Assembly (NCBI GenBank): GCA_963793645.1
Contig: CAWCAW010000006.1
Span: 372,001-436,000 of the forward strand
DNA from: CAWCAW01 sp963793645
GTDB taxonomy: Bacteria; Actinomycetota; Acidimicrobiia; Acidimicrobiales; UBA8190
Reading direction: 5' to 3'
Length of the DNA stretch: 64,000 nt
The position numbers and the translations under genes were made by a program. The notes beneath the pieces were generated by a model, which was given only the letters and a program-made list of their open reading frames with translations, was not told where the DNA came from and did no database searches. Within the stretch, counting starts at the first letter, position 1; each line of letters starts with the position of its first letter. Below, piece by piece: positions 27,898-36,005 of this stretch.

Positions 27898-28251
27898 TCA
27901 GCTGAAGGAGGAGCCGCAGCCGCAGGTGCGGGAGGCGTTGGGGTTCGTGATATGGAACCCGGCGTCCTGCAGCCCGTCGGAGTACTCGAGGGTGGCCCCG
28001 GTGAGAAGCTCGGCGCTGGCGGGGTCGACGACCACCTTCACCCCGGTGTGCTCACGCACGATGTCGTCCTCGGCCACTTCGGAGTCGAAGAACATCTCGT
28101 AGGAGTACCCCGAACAACCGCCCGGCCGGACGGCCACCCGGAGGGCCAGGGCCTCATTACCCTCCTGCGCGATCAGCTCGGCGACCTTGACGACGGCGGC
28201 ATCGGTAAGCGTGATCGGGTCGGGCTTGCGTCCGATCTTTACGGCACTCAT
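27898..28251 (-). CDS. erpA: Iron-sulfur cluster insertion protein, ErpA/HesB type
   Basis: A 117-residue A-type carrier that delivers Fe-S clusters to target proteins. It has ITLTDAAVVKVAELIAQEG, the first ligand cysteine in VRPGGCSGYSYEM and the C-terminal pair in CGCGSSFS; these three cysteines are the known ligands. ATG 28251 starts MSAVKIGRKP. It is followed directly by the 2Fe-2S fusion protein and is divergent from the Mrp gene, so assembly, carrier and client lie together. Confidence 0.92.
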   Translation of the reverse strand: MSAVKIGRKPDPITLTDAAVVKVAELIAQEGNEALALRVAVRPGGCSGYSYEMFFDSEVAEDDIVREHTGVKVVVDPASAELLTGATLEYSDGLQDAGFHITNPNASRTCGCGSSFS

Positions 28252-28383
28252 CGACGTCACGGCTGGGCCTCCTGGGTCTGTGGCGCGTTTCTGGCTCAAG
28301 TCTACCCGGGGGCCGAGATCTGGAGGCACGCCGGGGGCCTGCCCCAGCAGATCTGGGCCAGGTGGCCGGTAGCATCGAGAAAA
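28252..28383. promoter_or_regulatory. Divergent promoter region between erpA and mrp
   Basis: A 132-base gap between the two divergent Fe-S genes. No iron-box or Rrf2-type palindrome could be made out by eye. Confidence 0.3.
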
Positions 28384-29565
28384 ATGGCTGAGTCTGACAA
28401 CGCCCCGCAAGAGGACACCATGCGTGAGGCACTGCGCGGGGTGATCGACCCTGAGCTGGGCGAAAACATCGTCGAGCTGGGCATGGTGCGCAACATCACC
28501 GTGGACGGCGACGGCCTGGTCACCGTGGTGGTGGCCTTGACGGTGGCCGGCTGCCCCCTTCGAAACCAGCTTCGAGACGACGTCTCCGCCCGCGTGGGGA
28601 GCCTGCCCGGGGTGACGGGGATCGACGTCGTCATGGGTGAGATGGACAGTGTTGAACGAGCCGCGCTGATGGACCGGGCCCGGCGCAAGGCACAAGACGA
28701 CCGGGCCCTGATCACAGACATTCCCGCCGCCGCCCGTGTCCTGGCCATCTCGTCGGGCAAAGGCGGGGTGGGAAAGTCCTCTGTCACCGTGAACCTGGCC
28801 GTCGCCTTGGCTCGCCAGGGGCTGGTGGTGGGCCTCCTCGACGCCGACATCTGGGGATTCTCGGTCCCCCGCTTGCTCGGCATGCAAGGCGAGCTACGCG
28901 CCGAAGGCAAGAAGATCATCCCCCTCGAGCGCCCCGTGGAGACGGGCATGCTCAAGGTGGTGTCGATGGGCTTCCTGGCCGACGAAGACACCGCCATCAT
29001 GTGGCGCGGCCTCATCCTCAACCGAGCCGTGCAGCAGTTTCTCGAGGACGTGCGATGGGGACACCTCGACTACCTCCTCATCGATATGCCGCCGGGCACC
29101 GGTGACATCCAGATGGGGTTGGCACGCATGCTGCCGCGCACCGAAGTGCTGGTGGTCACCACCCCTCCGATCGCCGCGCAGAAGGTAGCGGCGCGTGCCG
29201 CCGATATGGCTCGGCGCGGCCACCTCCGCGTCGCCGGCGTTATCGAGAACATGAGCCCGTTCACCTGTGACCACGGCACCACCTACGCGGTCTTCGGTGA
29301 AGGGGGCGGGGGGCGTCTCGCCGCCGAGATCGGCGTCGCCCTGGTCGGCAGCATCCCGCTTCACCCCGACGTGGTGGCCGGGGGCGACGAGGGTGTGCCC
29401 GTCGCCATGGGAGACGGCCCGTTGGCGGACATCTTCGAGGCTCTGGCCACGCGCATCGTCACCGATATCGCTCCCGTGGTCGAGGTCACCGGGTGTACCG
29501 CTCAGATGCTCGAGCGAGTGGAGCAAGCTCTCGATGCCGCCGAAGGCGCCACCACGACACCCTGA
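28384..29565 (+). CDS. mrp: Mrp/NBP35-family Fe-S carrier ATPase with DUF59 domain
   Basis: A 393-residue protein. Residues 8-90 form the MIP18/DUF59 fold (LRGVIDPELGENIVELGMVR). Residues 115-360 are the ParA-like ATPase: deviant Walker A ISSGKGGVGKSSVT, LLDADIWGFSVPRLLG, and DYLLIDMPPGTGDIQ. Unlike canonical Mrp, the CxxC cluster motif is not clearly present (the spot reads MSPFTCDHGTTYAVFG, with one cysteine). It likely assembles or moves Fe-S clusters. ATG 28384 gives the normal N-terminus; the longer open frame is antisense to erpA. Confidence 0.9.
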   Translation: MAESDNAPQEDTMREALRGVIDPELGENIVELGMVRNITVDGDGLVTVVVALTVAGCPLRNQLRDDVSARVGSLPGVTGIDVVMGEMDSVERAALMDRARRKAQDDRALITDIPAAARVLAISSGKGGVGKSSVTVNLAVALARQGLVVGLLDADIWGFSVPRLLGMQGELRAEGKKIIPLERPVETGMLKVVSMGFLADEDTAIMWRGLILNRAVQQFLEDVRWGHLDYLLIDMPPGTGDIQMGLARMLPRTEVLVVTTPPIAAQKVAARAADMARRGHLRVAGVIENMSPFTCDHGTTYAVFGEGGGGRLAAEIGVALVGSIPLHPDVVAGGDEGVPVAMGDGPLADIFEALATRIVTDIAPVVEVTGCTAQMLERVEQALDAAEGATTTP

Positions 29566-29599
29566 GTCCCTTCGTGGGGCCGGCGCCATGGACGGCCGG

Positions 29600-30466
29600 T
29601 CAGCCCACCGACTCCCAGAGCGCGTCGATGTCATCAGGATCGTCGCCGCGCGCCCGGCCCTCGGTGCCGAGCTTGCGGAGATGCGCCCATAGGGATCGGC
29701 GGGCCACCTGATGACGCGACTGGTCGACGTCCGCATAGACAGACCGGAGCAGATCATCGACAGTGGCGGTGCCGGCTGACTCGAGGGCGGAGGCCACTTT
29801 TGCCTCGCGCTCGAGGCGATGGGCAGTGATGGCATCGAGCGTGGCGGCGGGATGGGTGATCAAGGACCCATGTCCCGGGGCGATGGCGTTCAGCGCCGGT
29901 GTGAGCGTGCGCAACTTGTCCAAACTCGAGAGGTACAGGGTCATATCCGCATCGGGTGGCGAGATAACCACGGTCGACCCTTCCATCACGTGGTCGCCGG
30001 AGAAGATCCAGGCATCCTCTTCGAGCAACCAGCAAAGGTGATTCGAAGCGTGGCCGGGCGTGTGCACCGCCTGCAGGGTGAAGCCGGGTCCGCTCAGGAC
30101 GAACCCGTCGCCCACTGACCGATCCGGCGCGAAGCCGTCTCGCGCGTCGAAACCGATGACCTCTGCCCCGGTGCGCTGCGCCAACGCAGCCGCCCCCGGG
30201 GAATGGTCGACGTGGGTGTGGGTGACCACGATCCAGCGGATATGACCGTGGCCGAGCTCGTCGAGGGCGGCGACGTGGCCGCCGTGGTCGAGTTCCGGAT
30301 CCGGGCCGGGGTCGACGACGGCGATCTCGGTCGGCCCCACCAGATAGGTGTTGGTTCCCGGACCGGTCATCATCCCCGGGTTGGGTGCCGTCACCCGGCG
30401 CACGATGCGAGACAGGACCGCGGGGCGGCCCGGCTCCGGCGCGGCGCCCGGTTCGATGATCGGCAC
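29600..30466 (-). CDS. Metallo-beta-lactamase-fold hydrolase (LACTB2-like)
   Basis: A 288-residue protein. The metal site is clear: THTHVDHSPGA (HxHxDH), the histidine of VHTPGHASNHL, the aspartate in IFSGDHVMEGST and APGHGSLI. A winged-helix-like C-terminus (about residues 210-280) matches LACTB2-type enzymes, some of which are endoribonucleases; others are thioester or lactone hydrolases. The GTG start lies five bases after the Nudix stop, so the two are probably cotranscribed. Confidence 0.88.
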   Translation of the reverse strand: MPIIEPGAAPEPGRPAVLSRIVRRVTAPNPGMMTGPGTNTYLVGPTEIAVVDPGPDPELDHGGHVAALDELGHGHIRWIVVTHTHVDHSPGAAALAQRTGAEVIGFDARDGFAPDRSVGDGFVLSGPGFTLQAVHTPGHASNHLCWLLEEDAWIFSGDHVMEGSTVVISPPDADMTLYLSSLDKLRTLTPALNAIAPGHGSLITHPAATLDAITAHRLEREAKVASALESAGTATVDDLLRSVYADVDQSRHQVARRSLWAHLRKLGTEGRARGDDPDDIDALWESVG

Positions 30467-30471
30467 CGCCT

Positions 30472-31503
30472 TTAGGACTCTGACTCGCTATCGGGTTCGG
30501 AAGGTCGGTCGGGGTCGGCTGGGCTGTCGGGGTCGTTCGGGCGGCGTAGGCGGCCATCGATGCCGATGCTGCGAATGACGTTGTTGACCTCGGCGCTGCT
30601 CATGGGATTGTCCTCGTTGTCACGGCGCGGTACCGCTCCCATCACATCGTCGTAGGCAGGATCCCCGGGCAAGACGATGCGCACGCCGTGCTCATCGGCG
30701 ATCACGCGCGGCAACACGGTGGGAACGCGCTCGACGGCGGCCGCCGCCGCCAGTAGTTCGGCACTCGTCGAGAACCGTTCGATTGCTTCGAGGTTCTTCA
30801 TGGTCGGGAAGATGAGATCGAACTCACCGGCCTTGGCCCGGGCCAGGGCGTCACCGGGGCGTACCCACTGGGTCTCGACGGTCTCGAACTCGTCGTGGAT
30901 GGGCACCTGCCCCGGCGGCAAGGCAGCCACGAAGAACCGCGTGTCGTAACGCCTGGGTGCTGGTTCGGGCGTGATCCAGTGACTGAAGTAATGAACACGA
31001 CCTACCGCCAGTCGCACCCCTTGGCGCCGACATGAATCAAGAAAGCTGACCTGGCCGGCGTTGAGCGCCACGCGCTCGGCCGCCAGGCGTGCTCGGGCTT
31101 CGGGCTCGCCCATGTCGATCATCACGTCGGCGTGGTCGCCGCCGTAGGCAAGGAGAACGCCGGCCTCTTCAAAGCATTCCCGCAGGGCGGCCACCCAGAA
31201 GGCCAGACCTCCGCCCTCCACCCCCAGCAGATCGCTGGCGTCGGCGTCGCTGCGCCCGGCGCACGCATCTTCAGCCCGGCCGGTGCGATCGTCGTCGTCG
31301 ACCTTGCCACCGGGAAACACATACGCACCTCCCACGAATCCCGAATTGGCGTGGCGGCGCAACATGCACACCTCTAGGGCGGGGACTCCTTCGAAATCAG
31401 CGTCCCTGACCAGCATGATGGTGGCCGCATCTCGGGCGGCCACCACAGGAGCCGGGGGCGAGGGACCAGACGAGGGACCAGACGAAGGATCGGACACGAT
31501 CAC
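30472..31503 (-). CDS. Nudix hydrolase, extended
   Basis: A 343-residue protein with a Nudix fold. The Nudix box is split by an insertion: GGAYVFPGGKVDDDD precedes a 33-residue acidic insert, and the core AALRECFEEAGVLL follows, giving the REXXEE metal ligands. It belongs to the group of large Nudix enzymes (RP2p/NUDT19-like) active on CoA or nucleotide derivatives. The C-terminus is low complexity (DSPADPDRPSEPDSESES). Cotranscription with the MBL gene is likely. Confidence 0.85.
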   Translation of the reverse strand: MIVSDPSSGPSSGPSPPAPVVAARDAATIMLVRDADFEGVPALEVCMLRRHANSGFVGGAYVFPGGKVDDDDRTGRAEDACAGRSDADASDLLGVEGGGLAFWVAALRECFEEAGVLLAYGGDHADVMIDMGEPEARARLAAERVALNAGQVSFLDSCRRQGVRLAVGRVHYFSHWITPEPAPRRYDTRFFVAALPPGQVPIHDEFETVETQWVRPGDALARAKAGEFDLIFPTMKNLEAIERFSTSAELLAAAAAVERVPTVLPRVIADEHGVRIVLPGDPAYDDVMGAVPRRDNEDNPMSSAEVNNVIRSIGIDGRLRRPNDPDSPADPDRPSEPDSESES

Positions 31504-31552
31504 TCCAGGGTACTTTTCGCCCGCCTTGTCGACGGCCGAGGTTGGCCGGCGC

Positions 31553-32368
31553 TCAGGCGATGTCGGCGGCGGGGGCGGCGCTGCGCCCGGCGTCGGAGAA
31601 CGCCAGTGCTTCCTCGACGACGCCTGACTCCACCAGCGCTCGCAGCACGATGTCGGCGAAACGGTCGGGGTCGACCATCATCCAACTGTGGCTCCCGGGA
31701 ACGACCACCCCGGGCACGCCGGCCGCTGCGCAAAGGGCTTTGAACGAGGCGTGCGGAACAAGCCGGTCGCGATCCGACCACACCACCGTCACCTCCAGGC
31801 CCAGGCGGGCCACCCCGGCTATCTCGTCGACCAGGTTGGAGCGCCGCACGAAATCCGCCACCCGCCACAGCGCCACGGGGTTCTGGACGATGTTGGGGAG
31901 TGCTTCGCCCAGAACCGTCGGCAGCACGCGCGCCATGGCCGGCAGAGCGAACAAGTTGGCGCCCAGCTCCCGCCCCCATTCCCACAGAGGCCGATCGACA
32001 AGAGCGCCCGATTGCGCACCACGGAATCCCGACGTTCCCCCCACCGGGTTACACAGCACCACGGCTCGCACTCGCTCGGGATGATCATGAGCCAACTGAA
32101 TGGCCACGCCACCGCCGAAGGAATGGCCCACCACCAAGACCGGTTGCTCGACTCCCAGTTCGTCGAGATACGCGTTGGCCCACTGGGCGTAGCCGGCGAA
32201 GTTGCATTGGTCGCCCCCGAGCGGGGCTGTGCGCCCAAAACCCGGCTGGGCGGGGGCCACCACCGCACATCCGAGTCGGGCCACACGCCGAAGAGGCTCC
32301 GTATAGGCCTGCGGGCCGACCCCCCACCCGTGCAAAAAGAGCACAGCAGGGCGGGTGAGTGCGTCCAT
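31553..32368 (-). CDS. Alpha/beta hydrolase
   Basis: A 271-residue enzyme with the oxyanion motif LFLHGWGVG at residue 10, the nucleophile elbow VVGHSFGGGVAIQ near residue 80, and a plausible acid/base pair (VVWSDRDRLVPH and GSHSWMMVDPDRF) at the C-terminus. The substrate is not predictable; esters or lactones are typical. It is on the same strand as the Nudix and MBL genes, 49 bases before the Nudix start. Confidence 0.9.
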   Translation of the reverse strand: MDALTRPAVLFLHGWGVGPQAYTEPLRRVARLGCAVVAPAQPGFGRTAPLGGDQCNFAGYAQWANAYLDELGVEQPVLVVGHSFGGGVAIQLAHDHPERVRAVVLCNPVGGTSGFRGAQSGALVDRPLWEWGRELGANLFALPAMARVLPTVLGEALPNIVQNPVALWRVADFVRRSNLVDEIAGVARLGLEVTVVWSDRDRLVPHASFKALCAAAGVPGVVVPGSHSWMMVDPDRFADIVLRALVESGVVEEALAFSDAGRSAAPAADIA

Positions 32369-32432
32369 CGGGAGAATCTAGGTCGCGCCCCCTGCTCCTA
32401 GGTGGACCTTTGCACTCAGTACCCTTCGTCTG

Positions 32433-33383
32433 ATGAATGAGGGCCCCGAGGCCGAAGTGCCCGGTGATCCATCGGGAGACGTGCCTGCCGGTGCTCCTAC
32501 CGACGCACCCGAGGACCGTCCGCCCACCCACGGCCGGCGGGCACCCATGGCCCTCCTCACGTGGGCATTCATGCTCCTGGTGCTTCTCATCGTGGTCGTA
32601 CTGATCGTGCTCAAGATCACCCAGGGATCCACCACCGTGACCCCGCCGCCGGTGGCCCTGGCTCCGGTCGGTGTGGTGCAGGCCACGACCTCAGTGCCTC
32701 TCGCCACCTTCGATGCCGTGGGCGCACCAAGCACATCGGCGCCGGGCCCCACGGTGCTCACCGGCCAACCCGCACTGGTGGCTGACGGCAAGGCCGAGGT
32801 CGTCTATGTGGGGGCGGAGTTCTGCCCCTACTGCGCAGCCGAACGATGGGTACTGGTCGTCGCCCTGGGTCGCTTCGGGACCTTCACCCGACTCGGGGCC
32901 ACGTCGTCGTCCTCACACGAGGTCTTCCCCGGCACGGCCACCTTCAGCTTCGCGGGTTCGACCTACAAGAGCCGGTACGTCACTTTGTCGGCGGTCGAGG
33001 AGTATGGCGCCACACCATCCAAGACGGCGCCCGCCGGCTTTCCTCGTCTGCGGTTCCCCACCTCGCCGCAGCAAACCCTCATGCGCCGCTATGACACGAG
33101 CGCCTTTACGTCGCAATCCGGAGCGCTGCCCTTCGTCGATGTCGGCAACCGGCTGCTCGTGGTGGGAGCGGCGGTGGGATTCTCGCCCGGGGCGCTGGCC
33201 AACAGCTCGATGGCCCAGATCGCTTCGGCACTGGACCATCCCGACAACGCCGCCGCCCAGGCCGTGTTGGGTCAGGCCAACGATCTGAGTGCGGCCATCT
33301 GCGCGTCGACGGGGAACAACCCGGTATCGGTGTGCCAGTCGCGAGGTGTGCTGGCCGGAGCGCAGAGGCTCGGCATCTCCTGA
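32433..33383 (+). CDS. Membrane-anchored thioredoxin-fold protein (DUF929-like)
   Basis: A 316-residue protein with a cytoplasmic N-terminus rich in Pro/Asp, one transmembrane helix (residues about 38-62), and an external domain. The AEFCPYCAAERW segment near residue 132 carries a CPYC active site, and VYVGAEFCPYC starts a thioredoxin-like strand; this is the DUF929 pattern. Two further cysteines sit near the end (AICAS, VSVCQSRG). A role as extracytoplasmic thiol oxidoreductase is an inference from the motif. Confidence 0.82.
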   Translation: MNEGPEAEVPGDPSGDVPAGAPTDAPEDRPPTHGRRAPMALLTWAFMLLVLLIVVVLIVLKITQGSTTVTPPPVALAPVGVVQATTSVPLATFDAVGAPSTSAPGPTVLTGQPALVADGKAEVVYVGAEFCPYCAAERWVLVVALGRFGTFTRLGATSSSSHEVFPGTATFSFAGSTYKSRYVTLSAVEEYGATPSKTAPAGFPRLRFPTSPQQTLMRRYDTSAFTSQSGALPFVDVGNRLLVVGAAVGFSPGALANSSMAQIASALDHPDNAAAQAVLGQANDLSAAICASTGNNPVSVCQSRGVLAGAQRLGIS

Positions 33384-33410
33384 CGGGAGCGGTCCGGCCG
33401 GCCCGCTCAG

Positions 33411-33674
33411 TTAGCCGGCGCGGCGCTCGAGGAGCTGCTTGCGCTCGGTTTCGTTGAGGCCCCCCCAGATACCGTGCGGCTCACGGATCCGGACGGCGTA
33501 CTCGAGGCAGTCGCTACGAACCACGCAGGTGGAACAGATCTCCTTGGCCCGTACCTCGCGATCAGCCTTCTCTTCCTTGCGCTCCGCGTGGGTAGGCGGG
33601 AAGAAGACCGCGGCTTGCGGCCCCTTGCAGGCTGCCCTGGCCTGCCAAGCTTCCCCCACGGTTCGAGCTGACAC
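33411..33674 (-). CDS. WhiB-family iron-sulfur transcription regulator
   Basis: An 87-residue WhiB-like protein. Four cysteines that bind the [4Fe-4S] cluster are visible: ACKGP, CSTC and SDCLEYA, in the standard C-Xn-CxxC-x5-C order. The GIWGGLNETERKQL turn and basic tail bind the sigma factor and DNA in relatives. GTG 33674 is used, with AGGAGGGGG four bases upstream. It is convergent on the DUF929 gene and divergent from the ArsA pair, a neighbourhood seen repeatedly in actinobacteria. Confidence 0.93.
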   Translation of the reverse strand: MSARTVGEAWQARAACKGPQAAVFFPPTHAERKEEKADREVRAKEICSTCVVRSDCLEYAVRIREPHGIWGGLNETERKQLLERRAG

Positions 33675-33823
33675 TCCCCCTCCTGAAAATGACGCTAGTC
33701 CCTCTCCATTGACACCTACAAGGCCTCTGACCAGGGAATCAGTGGGAAAGCACATCAGGAATCCGAAGACGCTGGCGGCGTTCGAGCGTCATGGCGTGCC
33801 CCGACCGATACGCTCGGCAGAGC

Positions 33824-34825
33824 ATGGACGTGGCTACGTTCTGCCGGCAGAGCCGGGTCCTGGTCGTCGCCGGCAAGGGCGGTGTTGGGAAGACGACCAT
33901 CACTGCCGCGCTGGCCCTAACGGCAGCAAAAGCTGGGCTTTCCGTGCTTGTCATCGAGCTCGAGGGCAAGCCCGGCGTACCGGCCGCGTTCGGCATGACC
34001 GGCGAACTCGACTACGACGAATGGGTCCTCGGCGAGCAGTCGGCGGAACTCGGCTGGGGCTCGGTGCGGGCCCGACGGATCACCCCCGATGACGCTCTGC
34101 TCGAATACCTCGCGGATCACGGGATGAAGCGGATCTCCAAGCGCCTCGTCTCATCGGGTGCGCTCGACGTGGTGGCCACGGCCATCCCAGGGCTGCGCGA
34201 CATCCTGGTCCTGGGCAAGGTCAAGCAGCTCGAGGTGGGCAATCAGGCCGACCTCATCCTCGTCGACGCCCCCGCCACGGGTCACGCCATGACGTTCTTG
34301 TCGTCGGCTCGAGGGCTCCTCGATGCCGCCCGCTCCGGGCCCGTGCGGACACAGGCATCGGCCGTCGCCGAGATGCTGGCCGACCCGGCTCGCTGTCAGG
34401 TGGCTTTGGTGACCTTGCCTGAAGAGATGCCCGTGAACGAGGTGATCGAGGCCGCCTATCAGCTCGAAGACCGAATCGGCATCACCCTCGGCCCCGTCAT
34501 CGTCAATGCCTGTCTCCCCCCGGATCCGGCTCTCGACGTCGATCCAGCCGAAGCGGCCGAGGCGGCCGGCGTCGAGCTCAGCGGCGATCAGCTGGATGCT
34601 TTGCGGGCCGCGGCGTCGTTTCGATCCCGGCGGCGCGCCCTGCAAGAGGCCCAGCTCGGTCGCCTCGCCGATGACCTCCCCCTCCCTCAGCTGCGGACCC
34701 GTACGTTGTTCACCGAGAGCATCGGGCGCGGCGAGATCGACGCGTTGTCGTTCGACCTCATCAGCGGGATCGAGCAATTGAGCGCCGAGCAACTGGGAAC
34801 CGCCTCCGGCCCGGGGGCGCCGTGA
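33824..34825 (+). CDS. ArsA-like P-loop ATPase (first of pair)
   Basis: A 333-residue ArsA/GET3-related ATPase from ATG 33824 (MDVATFCRQ). The P-loop is VVAGKGGVGKTTITAAL, followed by ADLILVDAPATGHAMTFL (switch II/Walker B). No CxxC metal site of true arsenite pumps is seen and no ArsB is present. Actinobacterial pairs of this type sit beside whiB genes and are of unknown role. The gene overlaps the second ATPase (GTGA, 34822-34825). Confidence 0.88.
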   Translation: MDVATFCRQSRVLVVAGKGGVGKTTITAALALTAAKAGLSVLVIELEGKPGVPAAFGMTGELDYDEWVLGEQSAELGWGSVRARRITPDDALLEYLADHGMKRISKRLVSSGALDVVATAIPGLRDILVLGKVKQLEVGNQADLILVDAPATGHAMTFLSSARGLLDAARSGPVRTQASAVAEMLADPARCQVALVTLPEEMPVNEVIEAAYQLEDRIGITLGPVIVNACLPPDPALDVDPAEAAEAAGVELSGDQLDALRAAASFRSRRRALQEAQLGRLADDLPLPQLRTRTLFTESIGRGEIDALSFDLISGIEQLSAEQLGTASGPGAP

Positions 34826-35934
34826 CCACCTACGGCACCGATCAAGGCGGTGGACACGGCGCTGGGCTGGCCAACTTGGTGGAAGAACGCTCCATCGTGG
34901 TGTGCTGCGGCTCCGGCGGGGTGGGCAAGACCACCGTGTCGGCCGCCTTCGCCCTCGAAGGAGCTCGTCGCGGACGGCGCACCTGCGTGGTCACCATCGA
35001 CCCCGCCAAACGACTCGCCAATGCCCTGGGACTCGACGGGCTCGCCAATGTCCCGGCCCGCATAGACGGACCCTGGGAGGGAGAACTGTGGGCCCTCATG
35101 CTCGACCCCAAAGGGACCTTCGACGACCTCGTCCGGCGCTATGCCCCCTCGCCGCAACAAGCCGAGGGGATCCTGACCAACCGCATCTACCGCAACCTCA
35201 CCGGGGCCTTGTCGGGGACCCAGGAGTACATGGCCATGGAAAAGCTCTACGAGCTGGCCGAGGAGGGGAACTTTGATCTGGTGGTGGTCGACACCCCGCC
35301 GACGCGCAACGCCCTCGACTTCCTCGACGCCCCCCGACGCTTGACGCGGTTCCTGGGGCACCGGCTCTTTCAGCTGCTGCTCCTGCCGACGCGCGCCTAC
35401 CTGCGGGCGGTGTCGGTGGCCACCCAAGCGCTGCTGCGCACCATTTCGAAAGTTGCGGGCGCCGAGATCGTCCAAGACGCCATTGCGTTCTTCCAGGCCT
35501 TCGAAGGCATGGAGGAAGGGTTTCGGCTCCGCGCCGAGCACATGCGCAAGCTGCTCGCCAAACCGACGACCGCCTTCGTCCTCGTCACCTCGCCCCGGCC
35601 TGACACCGTGTTGGAGGCGGGCTGGTTCGCCGACAAGCTCAATGAGTCCGGCCTGGCCGTAGAGGGGCTGGTGGTCAACCGCGTCCACCCGTCGTTCGGG
35701 ACCAACCGCGCCCTACCGTCCATACCGAGCGGCACCACCTTGGAGGCGCTGGTGGACAATCTGCACGCGTACCAAACCCTGAACGAGCAAGAGGAGGCCG
35801 CTTTCGGGGCCCTAGTGACGCAGGTGGCGCCCTCGCCGGTGTGCCGGGTGCCGTTGTTGGAAATCGACGTCCACGATCTAGAGGGGTTGGCGGTGGTGGC
35901 CGACCACGTCTTCCCCGGCCCCGAATCGCCGTGA
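34822..35934 (+). CDS. ArsA-like P-loop ATPase (second of pair)
   Basis: A 370-residue partner of the gene before it, from a GTG overlapping that gene's stop. The P-loop is VCCGSGGVGKTTVSAAF, with VVTIDPAKRLANAL (the A-loop/switch I DPA motif) and LVVVDTPPTRNALDFLDAP. The two ATPases probably form a heterodimer in the way GET3-like ATPases dimerise; this is inference. Cargo is unknown. Confidence 0.88.
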   Translation: MTTYGTDQGGGHGAGLANLVEERSIVVCCGSGGVGKTTVSAAFALEGARRGRRTCVVTIDPAKRLANALGLDGLANVPARIDGPWEGELWALMLDPKGTFDDLVRRYAPSPQQAEGILTNRIYRNLTGALSGTQEYMAMEKLYELAEEGNFDLVVVDTPPTRNALDFLDAPRRLTRFLGHRLFQLLLLPTRAYLRAVSVATQALLRTISKVAGAEIVQDAIAFFQAFEGMEEGFRLRAEHMRKLLAKPTTAFVLVTSPRPDTVLEAGWFADKLNESGLAVEGLVVNRVHPSFGTNRALPSIPSGTTLEALVDNLHAYQTLNEQEEAAFGALVTQVAPSPVCRVPLLEIDVHDLEGLAVVADHVFPGPESP

Positions 35935-36005
35935 CCGATCGCCTCACAGGCGCGTTGATGGGACCTCGTGTGGTCGATTCCCAGGCGGATGGTTAGCCTG
36001 CCCCC

